From positions 1 through 5,466 of the forward strand of contig QNAY01000112.1 in the NCBI GenBank assembly GCA_003645605.1: a DNA stretch of 5,466 nt. Reading direction: 5' to 3'. The stretch's first letter is position 1. Every line of letters begins with the position of its first letter. Below, one piece after another: positions 1 to 5,110 of the stretch. The position numbers and the translations under genes are program-made. Below the pieces are notes generated by a model that worked only from the letters and a program-made list of their open reading frames with translations, did not search any database and was not told the origin of the DNA. The stretch comes from Thermodesulfobacteriota bacterium. Its GTDB lineage: Bacteria > Desulfobacterota > Dissulfuribacteria > Dissulfuribacterales > UBA3076.

Positions 1-25
1 ATTCAACATTCAACATTCAACATTT
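1..25. repeat. Heptamer tandem repeat upstream of leuB
   Basis: Three perfect copies of ATTCAAC are followed by a partial ATT, ending about 24 bases before the leuB start. The array may continue to the left of the window. It is non-coding here and resembles the short tandem repeats at the other gene junctions of this window, but with a different unit. No function is visible. Confidence 0.85.
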
Positions 26-48
26 TCTTTTTATAAAGGGTTTAGATA

Positions 49-1110
49 ATGAATACACACAAAATTGCAGTAATTTCTGGGGATGGTACAGGTCCTGAAG
101 TAATAACCGAGGGTGTAAAGGTCCTTGAGGCCGCGTCTGATCGTTTCGGATTTAAGCTTGATTTCACATGGTATGATTATGGCGGAGAGCGGTATCTGCG
201 AACAGGAGAGGTCCTCCCGGAGGGAGCGGTGGAAGACCTCAAGCAATACAAAGCCATTTATCTCGGGGCCATTGGTCACCCGGATGTAAAGCCGGGTATT
301 CTGGAAAAAGGGATACTCCTTGCCCTGCGATTTGCGCTGGATCAGTATATAAACCTTCGACCGGTTATCCTCTATCCCGGCGTAGATACACCCCTCAAGG
401 ACAAGGGACCCGAGGATATAGATTTTGTAGTTGTCCGTGAGAATACCGAAGGCCTATATGTAGGGGCGGGTGGCGCGCTCAAGAAAGGTACTCCGGATGA
501 GGTCGCTGTTCAGGAGTCCATCAATACCAGAAAGGGTGTGGAACGATGCATCCGTTTTGCCTTTGAGTACTGCAAACGTCGCAATCAGAAAAAGAAACTG
601 ACCTTTTGTGGAAAGACCAATGTCCTTACCTATGCCTTTGACCTGTGGGAACGCACATTCTATGATGTGGCCAGGGAGTACCCTGATATTACAACAGATT
701 ATGCCCATGTGGACGCCACGTGCATGTGGATGGTCAAGAACCCTGAATGGTTTGATGTAATAGTCACTGACAACATGTTTGGGGATATCATTACGGACCT
801 TGGGGCCATGATACAGGGAGGCATGGGGATTGCCGCAGGAGGTAATCTTAATCCTGAAGGCGTTTCCATGTTCGAGCCTATCGGCGGCTCGGCCCCCAAG
901 TATACGGGGAAAAATGTAATCAATCCCTTGGCTGCCATATGTGCCGGCCAGATGATGCTGGACTACCTGGGCGAGATCGAGGCCGCAAAGGCTATTGAAG
1001 AAGCAGTTAAGAAGGTGGTCAGCCAGGACATGAAGAGCCTTTCTGCCGGCAGGATGGGCTACAGCACGACCGAGGTAGGGGATTTGGTGATGAAGAATTT
1101 AGTGATTTAG
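49..1110 (+). CDS. leuB: 3-isopropylmalate dehydrogenase-type oxidative decarboxylase (LeuB family)
   Basis: This 353-residue protein belongs to the isocitrate/isopropylmalate dehydrogenase family, cytosolic enzymes that oxidise and decarboxylate a 2-hydroxy acid. The most likely role is 3-isopropylmalate oxidation in leucine synthesis. The N-terminal GDGTGPEV motif is at residues 11-18. Substrate arginines are seen at R94, R104 (NLRP) and R130 (VREN), followed by Y137, K189 (KTN) and D222. The metal-binding signature NMFGDIITD is at 242-250 and the cofactor loop GGSAPKYTG at 279-287. Length is normal for the family. The ATG at 49 has AAAGGG upstream at 35-40, about 8 bases away. The DQYINLRPV segment and the K284-Y285 pair are unlike textbook LeuB (usually GSAPDIAG). 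They leave open a tartrate/D-malate or homoisocitrate dehydrogenase role, or NADP use. No leuA, leuC or leuD is in the window to settle this. The last residues are encoded by an octamer repeat. Confidence 0.82.
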   Translation: MNTHKIAVISGDGTGPEVITEGVKVLEAASDRFGFKLDFTWYDYGGERYLRTGEVLPEGAVEDLKQYKAIYLGAIGHPDVKPGILEKGILLALRFALDQYINLRPVILYPGVDTPLKDKGPEDIDFVVVRENTEGLYVGAGGALKKGTPDEVAVQESINTRKGVERCIRFAFEYCKRRNQKKKLTFCGKTNVLTYAFDLWERTFYDVAREYPDITTDYAHVDATCMWMVKNPEWFDVIVTDNMFGDIITDLGAMIQGGMGIAAGGNLNPEGVSMFEPIGGSAPKYTGKNVINPLAAICAGQMMLDYLGEIEAAKAIEEAVKKVVSQDMKSLSAGRMGYSTTEVGDLVMKNLVI

Positions 1111-1116
1111 TGATTG
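1082..1116. repeat. Octamer repeats across the leuB stop codon
   Basis: One ATTTGGTG (1082-1089) is followed after 7 bases by two tandem ATTTAGTG units (1097-1112) and a partial ATTG. The units encode the last residues of LeuB and supply its TAG stop. The reverse complements, CACCAAAT and CACTAAAT, match the array inside coaD at 5114-5151, so the same repeat family occurs in opposite orientation at two gene borders. Confidence 0.75.
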
Positions 1117-1233
1117 TGGAGAAGTTATGGCGAAGACTTTTAATGTTGCAGTAGCCGGTGCCACCGGTGCTGTTGGTCAGACCATGATAAAGGTTTTGGA
1201 AGAACGCAGTTTTCCTGTTGGAGAGATCCGTTT
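1094..1233. repeat. Left copy of the duplicated leuB-asd junction and asd 5' end
   Basis: This stretch aligns with 2011-2149. It covers the octamer repeat, the ribosome binding site and the first 35 codons of asd. Over the 105 coding bases, 96 are identical; the leader differs by a few substitutions and a one-base indel. Similarity stops abruptly after GATCCGTTT (1225-1233). On the left it fades around 1094, with a weaker resemblance back to about 1081 (compare 2003). Confidence 0.9.
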
Positions 1234-1243
1234 ATGGATATAA
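1127..1243 (+). pseudogene. asd: Truncated 5' stub of asd (aspartate-semialdehyde dehydrogenase)
   Basis: An ATG preceded by GGAG (1118-1121) opens a 38-codon frame. Its first 35 codons match intact asd at 2043 except for one residue (Ser28 in place of Asn28). The Gly-rich NADP loop GATGAVG is complete, but similarity ends after codon 35 and a TAA follows at 1241-1243. The nucleophilic cysteine and the entire catalytic domain are missing, so no enzyme can be made, although the initiation signals are intact and a short peptide could be translated. The start lies 16 bases after the leuB stop, which looks like the original leuB-asd operon spacing. The stub marks the left edge of the region holding the toxin-antitoxin pair. 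Confidence 0.92.
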
Positions 1244-1259
1244 ACACATAACCCATAAA
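1231..1259. promoter_or_regulatory. Inverted repeat, candidate operator of the toxin-antitoxin pair
   Basis: TTTATGG (1231-1237) and CCATAAA (1253-1259) are perfect inverted arms separated by 15 bases. Between them lies TATAAA (1239-1244), a possible -10 box; the nearest -35-like element, TTGGAG at 1218-1223, is weak and only 15 bases upstream. Type II toxin-antitoxin operons are usually repressed by the antitoxin or the complex at palindromes over their own promoter, and the position 16 bases before the antitoxin start fits that. Both promoter and operator are inference. The left arm begins at the last bases of the asd stub. Confidence 0.4.
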
Positions 1260-1263
1260 AAAC

Positions 1264-1269
1264 AGGAGG
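1264..1269 (+). promoter_or_regulatory. Strong ribosome binding site fixing the antitoxin start
   Basis: AGGAGG lies 5 bases before the ATG at 1275. It decides for that start over an upstream in-frame TTG at 1218, which would read through the asd stub sequence in another frame. Confidence 0.85.
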
Positions 1270-1274
1270 AGATA

Positions 1275-1505
1275 ATGCTGGGAGATATCACCGCAGATGT
1301 TAAGTATATAACGGACGAAAAAGGTAAAAGGCAGGAAGTGATTTTACCATTTCAGGTTTGGAAGGATGTAACAGACGAATTGGAAGCCTTTCGAGAGAAG
1401 CATCAAATTTTAATGGACTTGCAACAGTCATGTCGTGATGTCAAAAGACAAAAAAAGGGGGAAATTGAAGAGCAATCGTTAGAAGGATTTTTAAATGAGC
1501 TATAA
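1275..1505 (+). CDS. Antitoxin of a RelE/ParE-type toxin-antitoxin pair
   Basis: This 76-residue acidic, helix-rich protein probably binds and neutralises the toxin encoded next to it. Residues 11-26 (YITDEKGKRQEVILPF) match the TDE-G-(x)n-VLP strand pattern common at the N-terminus of short RelB-like antitoxins. It is followed by a charged helix (W29 to about 60) and an acidic tail ending in LEGFLNEL, which would serve as the toxin-wrapping segment. The start is chosen from the AGGAGG 5 bases upstream. The last 11 bases overlap the toxin gene, a typical antitoxin-first arrangement that couples translation. I see no clear helix-turn-helix or ribbon-helix-helix, so how it would bind DNA is unclear. 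The gene is visibly more AT-rich than leuB or asd, which fits acquisition by transfer. The exact antitoxin family is not resolved. Confidence 0.78.
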   Translation: MLGDITADVKYITDEKGKRQEVILPFQVWKDVTDELEAFREKHQILMDLQQSCRDVKRQKKGEIEEQSLEGFLNEL

Positions 1506-1830
1506 AATCATTCCAACGGAAACGTTCAAGACCCAGGTAAAAATTTTACAAAAGAAATACCATCATATCCCTCAGGACTTAAAAATTTTGGGCAAAACGC
1601 TTAAGCATAACCCAAAGAGCGGGAAAGCTTTGGGCAAAGGAATTTACAAAATTAGACTTGGATGTTCCGATCTTGCAAAAGGAAAGAGAAGCGGTTATCG
1701 AGTTATCAGCTATGTCATAGATGAAATTGAAAAGGTACGTTTATTGACAATATATATCAAGCCCAGCAAAGCAACCATTACTGATAATGAGATTTTGTCC
1801 ATCTTACGCAAGGAAGAATTAATAAAATAG
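1495..1830 (+). CDS. RelE/ParE-superfamily toxin
   Basis: This 111-residue basic protein has the layout of RelE/ParE toxins: an N-terminal helical part (residues 9-37, rich in lysine), then GIYKIRLGCSD (49-59), GKRSGYRVISYV (63-74) and LLTIYIKPSK (83-92). The last three correspond to the central beta-sheet, where conserved basic residues (K52, R54, K62, K64, R65, R69) would contact RNA or a partner. Family members are mostly ribosome-dependent mRNA endonucleases (RelE, YafQ, HigB) or gyrase poisons (ParE); the SGYRVI block is closer to the RelE-like mRNA interferases, but sequence alone does not decide. It starts inside the antitoxin gene (11-base overlap), with no independent strong ribosome binding site, so translation is probably coupled. 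The reading frame is intact and shows no truncation, so the pair could be active. AT-rich composition matches the antitoxin. Confidence 0.85.
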   Translation: MSYKIIPTETFKTQVKILQKKYHHIPQDLKILGKTLKHNPKSGKALGKGIYKIRLGCSDLAKGKRSGYRVISYVIDEIEKVRLLTIYIKPSKATITDNEILSILRKEELIK

Positions 1831-1942
1831 TAAGCGTTCACAGGGCACCGCATCTGCTTTGTTGTTGGGCACTTGGAGTATAAGGGAGTACGTCTGCATA
1901 CCCGTACGCCTCGCATCTGCAGTACCCTGTAAACGTTTACAG
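1830..1942. repeat. Palindromic module with inverted ends, possibly a small non-autonomous element
   Basis: GTAAGCGTTCACAGGG (1830-1845) and CCCTGTAAACGTTTAC (1925-1940) are inverted copies with 2 mismatches in 16. The right end sits in a perfect 16-base palindrome, CTGTAAACGTTTACAG (1927-1942). Inside are a hairpin (arms 1885-1892 and 1903-1910, one mismatch, 10-base loop) and a direct repeat CGCATCTGC (1849-1857 and 1912-1920). The module begins with the last base of the toxin stop codon and holds no convincing gene. Its structure recalls REP/BIME-like or other hairpin-ended repeats; alternatives are a transcription terminator for the toxin operon or a regulator site, since TGTAAACGTTTACA has the form of LacI/GalR-family operators. 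Confidence 0.6.
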
Positions 1943-1970
1943 CTCGGTGGGTTGCGGTAAAACTGGCGTT

Positions 1971-1992
1971 GTAACCCCGTAAACGGTTACAG
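1971..1992. repeat. Third copy of the palindromic end, with hairpin
   Basis: CCCCGTAAACGGTTACAG (1975-1992) repeats 1925-1942 with 2 mismatches in 18, same orientation, 50 bases downstream. GTAACC (1971-1976) and GGTTAC (1985-1990) also form a 6-base stem with an 8-base loop, extended by a T-A pair at 1970/1991. This suggests a repeated or partly duplicated element end. It lies just before the right-hand copy of the leuB-asd junction. Confidence 0.6.
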
Positions 1993-2010
1993 AAATAGAC
2001 AGGATTTTGG

Positions 2011-2149
2011 AGAATTGGTGATTTAGTGATTGGAGAGAAGTTATGGCGAAGACTTTTAATGTTGCAGTAGCCGGTGCGACCGGTGCGGTCGGTCAGACCA
2101 TGATAAAGGTCCTGGAGGAACGGAATTTTCCTGTGGGAGAGATCCGTTT
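2011..2149. repeat. Right copy of the duplicated leuB-asd junction and asd 5' end
   Basis: This is the counterpart of 1094-1233 and includes an ATTTAGTG octamer (2021-2028), the GGAGAG ribosome binding site (2032-2037) and the first 35 codons of intact asd. Together the two copies bracket the toxin-antitoxin pair and the palindromic patch. Confidence 0.9.
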
Positions 2150-3062
2150 TTTGGCTTCTGAACGTTCTGAAGGAAAGGAACTTCTATTCAAGGGAGAGAA
2201 AGTGCGGGTCCGGAAGCTTGATCACGACTCCTTTGATGGTATTGATATCGCAATTTTTTCTGCCGGTGGAGACAGGAGCCTCACCTTTGCTCCTTCGGCT
2301 GCCAAGGCCGGCGCGGTAGCTGTGGACAACTCGAACGCATGGCGCATGGATCCAGAGGTCCCTCTGATAGTGCCGGAGGTGAACCCCCATGCTGTTTCAG
2401 GCTACAAGGCAAAAGGCATTATAGCCAATCCTAATTGCTCCACCATCCAGATGGTTGTGGCCCTTAAGCCATTGTATGACTATGCCCGGATAAAACGCGT
2501 TGTCGTATCTACTTATCAGGCCGTATCGGGTTCCGGAAAAAAGGCCATAGTTGAGCTTGAGGATCAGGTGAAGTCCTGGGCTGAGGGCAAAATTCCAGAG
2601 TCAAGTGTCTATCCGCACCAGATTGCCTTTAACTGCCTTCCCCACATAGATGTCTTCCTGGACAATGACTATACCAGGGAAGAGATGAAGATGGTGAATG
2701 AGACCAGGAAGATCATGGAAGATTCTGAAATCCAGGTCTCTGCAACTGCTGTAAGGGTACCTGTGTTCTATAGTCACTCTGAGGCTGTCAATGTGGAGTT
2801 TGAACAGAAGATCAGCGCATCCAAGGCGAGAGAACTCCTTTCCAATGCACCAGGGATTAAGGTCGTTGATGACCTGTCCCAAAATATCTATCCACTTGCA
2901 CTGGATGCCGCAGGACAGGATTTGACCCTTGTCGGTAGAATACGGGAGGATATTTCTCAGGCCAACGGACTTGATTTCTGGGTGGTGGCTGACAATATCA
3001 GGAAAGGCGCGGCCACAAATGCTGTCCAGATAGCAGAGTTGCTGGCGGAGAAATATTTATAA
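2043..3062 (+). CDS. asd: Aspartate-semialdehyde dehydrogenase
   Basis: This 339-residue cytosolic enzyme reduces aspartyl phosphate to aspartate semialdehyde with NADPH, the branch point to lysine/diaminopimelate, threonine, methionine and isoleucine. The NADP loop GATGAVG is at residues 11-17. The active-site cysteine is C132 in NPNCSTIQ, Q159 follows in TYQAVSG, and the substrate pair R238 and H245 (RVPVFYSH) has the usual seven-residue spacing. Length and motifs are complete, so this copy should be functional. The ATG has GGAGAG 5 bases upstream. It was probably once 16 bases behind leuB, as the stub at 1127 still is. About 930 bases now separate it from leuB, and I see no convincing new promoter in that gap, so expression may depend on read-through or on a signal in the palindromic patch. 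The first 35 codons, and possibly more, may come from a different allele than the stub. Confidence 0.96.
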   Translation: MAKTFNVAVAGATGAVGQTMIKVLEERNFPVGEIRFLASERSEGKELLFKGEKVRVRKLDHDSFDGIDIAIFSAGGDRSLTFAPSAAKAGAVAVDNSNAWRMDPEVPLIVPEVNPHAVSGYKAKGIIANPNCSTIQMVVALKPLYDYARIKRVVVSTYQAVSGSGKKAIVELEDQVKSWAEGKIPESSVYPHQIAFNCLPHIDVFLDNDYTREEMKMVNETRKIMEDSEIQVSATAVRVPVFYSHSEAVNVEFEQKISASKARELLSNAPGIKVVDDLSQNIYPLALDAAGQDLTLVGRIREDISQANGLDFWVVADNIRKGAATNAVQIAELLAEKYL

Positions 3063-3160
3063 CCGTTCAAAGTTAAAAAGGGTTCAGCGTTCAGGGTTAC
3101 CTTTGTCCCTCTGTATTCGCTACCAACTGAACCTTTGAACCAGGAACCATTGAACCTGTA
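3063..3160. repeat. Octamer-like repeats with inverted arms between asd and the aldolase gene
   Basis: The right side holds four degenerate units of about 8 bases ending in GAACC (CTGAACC 3127-3133, TTTGAACC 3134-3141, AGGAACC 3142-3148, ATTGAACC 3149-3156). The left side carries the complement: GTTCAAAG (3065-3072) pairs with CTTTGAAC (3133-3140), and GGTTCAG (3081-3087) with CTGAACC (3127-3133). A long-loop fold with a bulge is possible. There is no T-run, so it does not look like a standard terminator. Confidence 0.65.
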
Positions 3161-3167
3161 AAACTGA

Positions 3168-3175
3168 AAGGAGGT
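3168..3175 (+). promoter_or_regulatory. Strong ribosome binding site of the aldolase gene
   Basis: AAGGAGGT is close to a perfect Shine-Dalgarno match and ends 5 bases before the ATG at 3181. It is the best such site in the window, along with the antitoxin's, and suggests high expression. Confidence 0.9.
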
Positions 3176-3180
3176 CTGTC

Positions 3181-4446
3181 ATGACTGAAAAAGCAGGTCA
3201 CTATTCCGCGAATTTTGAGAAGGCATTGCAAGTGGGGCGTCCGCCCAATGTAGTTAAGCTTTTCCCCAACTCAAAGGCCCTTCTGGTGAGCGGCAAGGTT
3301 ATTGACAGGGCGATGCGGGCCAAAGGCAAGGCCATGACTATTGCGGCTAACGGCAGGAACTATCTTGTCATTCGTGGTGTTTTGGCTGCCGCACAGAGGG
3401 CCGACGCGGCCATACTAATAGAGATAGCCAAGTCGGAAGGCGGCGCGACTCCTTATTGCGCGACTAATTACTGGAACATGGCCAGGCGGGTGGATCAGGT
3501 CTGCAATGAGCTGGGAATCACAATACCTGTGGCAATTCATGCCGACCATTATGGCATCAAGAAAGAAGAAGATGTCGGACCGGCCAAGGTAGAGATCCCC
3601 ACCCTATTTGAAGCCGGCATGACCTCCATAGCAATTGATGCATCACATCTCCCGGATGACAAAAACCTCCTTGCAAATCTGCAACTTGCCCCTTATGTCC
3701 CCAAATGGGCCGGGCTTGAGACAGAGGTGGGAGAGATCAAAGGGAAAGAAGGGCTTTCAACAGTTGATGAGGCATTGTTCCTGATACAGGGTCTTAACGC
3801 CAATGATATTTTTCCGGACTGGATAGCCCTTAATAATGGCTCTACCCATGGTATTGAGGCTAGTGATTTGGGGATACAGGTGAAATTGACTGGAGAGATC
3901 CACGAGACATTGGCCAAATACAGGGTATCAGGGGCCCAGCACGGCACGTCCGGTAATAACTCCGACAGGCTGCGGGAGATCGTCTCAAAAACCAATACTA
4001 CAAAGGCCAATGTGGCCACTGCCCTTCAGATGATTTCCTGGGGCCTTGAAGTAAACGATTACGGCAATGCCGCAACAGACGAAGACGGGAATTTTATCAA
4101 GGTCGCAGGAGAAGGAATAACAGAGGAACTGTGGGCCGAGATGACAGCCTATGCCCAATCCAAGGGTCTGAAGGGAGGAAATTATAAAAAATTGAACCTT
4201 CCTTTTGAAAACAAGATACTTGGGTTATCGGTGGATATAAGGGAGAGGATGGCCAAGCGTGTAGAAAATTTTGTCTATAACATGCTGGTCAATGTCTTTA
4301 ACGCCCAGGATACCTCATCTTTGGCCATAGATGCCATACTGACCGCAGGATCCTATGACCTCGGTCCAAAGACTGATCGGCAGGAAGATCCATCAGAGTG
4401 GACTGATAGTAAGATCGTTGAGCGGGCTGCTACGATCAATAAATAG
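3181..4446 (+). CDS. fba: Class II (zinc) fructose-bisphosphate aldolase, long form
   Basis: This 421-residue protein is a class II aldolase-family TIM barrel; the likely reaction is fructose 1,6-bisphosphate to and from glyceraldehyde 3-phosphate plus dihydroxyacetone phosphate. Family motifs appear in order: HADH at residues 120-123 (D122 as the catalytic acid/base, H123 as metal ligand), LETEVGEI at 179-186 with metal-site glutamates E180/E182, STHG at 221-224 (H223 as ligand), and QHGTSG at 253-258 (H254 as ligand, then the phosphate-binding loop). It is longer than most class II enzymes (about 280-360 residues), with extra sequence before the barrel and a C-terminal extension after about residue 340. 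The usual NIDTD-like segment after the phosphate loop reads VNDYGNAATD (291-300). These departures leave some doubt about the sugar phosphate used. The start is fixed by AAGGAGGT. Its neighbours give no pathway link. Confidence 0.85.
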   Translation: MTEKAGHYSANFEKALQVGRPPNVVKLFPNSKALLVSGKVIDRAMRAKGKAMTIAANGRNYLVIRGVLAAAQRADAAILIEIAKSEGGATPYCATNYWNMARRVDQVCNELGITIPVAIHADHYGIKKEEDVGPAKVEIPTLFEAGMTSIAIDASHLPDDKNLLANLQLAPYVPKWAGLETEVGEIKGKEGLSTVDEALFLIQGLNANDIFPDWIALNNGSTHGIEASDLGIQVKLTGEIHETLAKYRVSGAQHGTSGNNSDRLREIVSKTNTTKANVATALQMISWGLEVNDYGNAATDEDGNFIKVAGEGITEELWAEMTAYAQSKGLKGGNYKKLNLPFENKILGLSVDIRERMAKRVENFVYNMLVNVFNAQDTSSLAIDAILTAGSYDLGPKTDRQEDPSEWTDSKIVERAATINK

Positions 4447-4468
4447 CAATGATGGATTTCGTATTCAC

Positions 4469-4495
4469 CGCAGAGAGCGCAGAGAACGCAGAGGG
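4469..4495. repeat. 9-mer tandem repeat between the aldolase gene and rsmD
   Basis: Three tandem units, CGCAGAGAG, CGCAGAGAA and CGCAGAGGG, follow TTCAC. They fill about a third of the 79-base gap before rsmD. CGCAGAGAA-type intergenic repeats are familiar from many environmental bacterial genomes. The purine-rich run is too far from the rsmD start (30 bases) to be its ribosome binding site. Confidence 0.85.
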
Positions 4496-4525
4496 AAAAT
4501 AGGCGGTTTAGATTAACGTTTGCTA

Positions 4526-5110
4526 ATGCGAATTATCGGAGGACAGGCCCGAGGGAGGCGCTTGATAGGGCCCAAAGGCCGCTGTCTGCGTCCCACATCA
4601 GATCTTGTGCGGGAGGCCCTCTTCCAGATTCTTCATGCCCGCTTGGGATTCCCTTGGGAATCGTGCAATGTTCTCGATCTCTTTGCCGGTACCGGGGCGT
4701 TTGGGATTGAGGCCCTTTCCAGGGCGGCAAGGGAGGTTGTTTTTGTGGATTATCACAAATCGTCCCTTGATCTTATCAGGCGAAATCTCAGTTTGTGTGG
4801 TTTTAGTGAGCGTGCGAAAGTGGTCCGTGCTGATATCAGGACCAGCCCGAAATCCATTAATCGTGTTCTAAAATACGCTCCCTTTAATTTGATATTTGCC
4901 GATCCTCCATATTCCATGGGCCTTGGTAAAAAGGCTCTGGAATGGGTGGCTAAAACAGGTATTTTGGTTTCCGGGGGATGGATGATTGTTGAAGAGTTTA
5001 AGGGAGAAAAACTTCCTTGCACGGTTATGTCCGGCTCTGAATTATCCCTTCAGCTTGTGGACTGCCGCAGGTATGGTCAGACTGAACTTTGGTTTTACAG
5101 GTCAATATAA
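4526..5110 (+). CDS. rsmD: 16S rRNA (guanine-966 N2)-methyltransferase RsmD
   Basis: This 194-residue protein methylates N2 of G966 in 16S rRNA in the assembled small subunit, using S-adenosylmethionine. It opens with the family-typical MRIIGGQARGRRL. RPTSDLVREALF at 22-33 is the conserved RNA/active-site block, VLDLFAGTGAFGIEALSRAA (49-68) is SAM motif I, and DPPY (126-129) is the catalytic motif of N-methyltransferases acting on an amino group. Length is normal. An in-frame TTG lies two codons upstream (4520), but the ATG gives the canonical N-terminus. No good ribosome binding site precedes either start; AGGCGG at 4501-4506 is too far. The stop overlaps the coaD start by one base (TAATG), which fits translational coupling, and rsmD-coaD is a common conserved pair. 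Confidence 0.95.
   Translation: MRIIGGQARGRRLIGPKGRCLRPTSDLVREALFQILHARLGFPWESCNVLDLFAGTGAFGIEALSRAAREVVFVDYHKSSLDLIRRNLSLCGFSERAKVVRADIRTSPKSINRVLKYAPFNLIFADPPYSMGLGKKALEWVAKTGILVSGGWMIVEEFKGEKLPCTVMSGSELSLQLVDCRRYGQTELWFYRSI

Noticed and set aside
699..938. Minus-strand open frame inside leuB
   Set aside because: It lies opposite conserved leuB motifs, matches no recognisable family and has no ribosome site; it is a shadow of the coding strand. The same holds for the other minus-strand frames.
1218..1274. Longer antitoxin reading frame beginning at TTG 1218
   Set aside because: It runs through the end of the asd stub in another frame and lacks a ribosome site, whereas ATG 1275 has AGGAGG at ideal spacing.
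1830..1942. CRISPR array or attachment site
   Set aside because: There are only three degenerate copies, one inverted and unevenly spaced at 99 and 50 bases, and no cas gene or integrase is in the window.
1969..1997. New sigma-70 promoter for intact asd
   Set aside because: TTGTAA at 1969-1974 could be a -35 box, but nothing close to TATAAT lies 16-18 bases downstream.
3063..3160. Rho-independent terminator after asd
   Set aside because: The complementary arms are AT/GC mixed with a bulge and a loop of about 40 bases, and no T-run follows; a repeat array explains it better.
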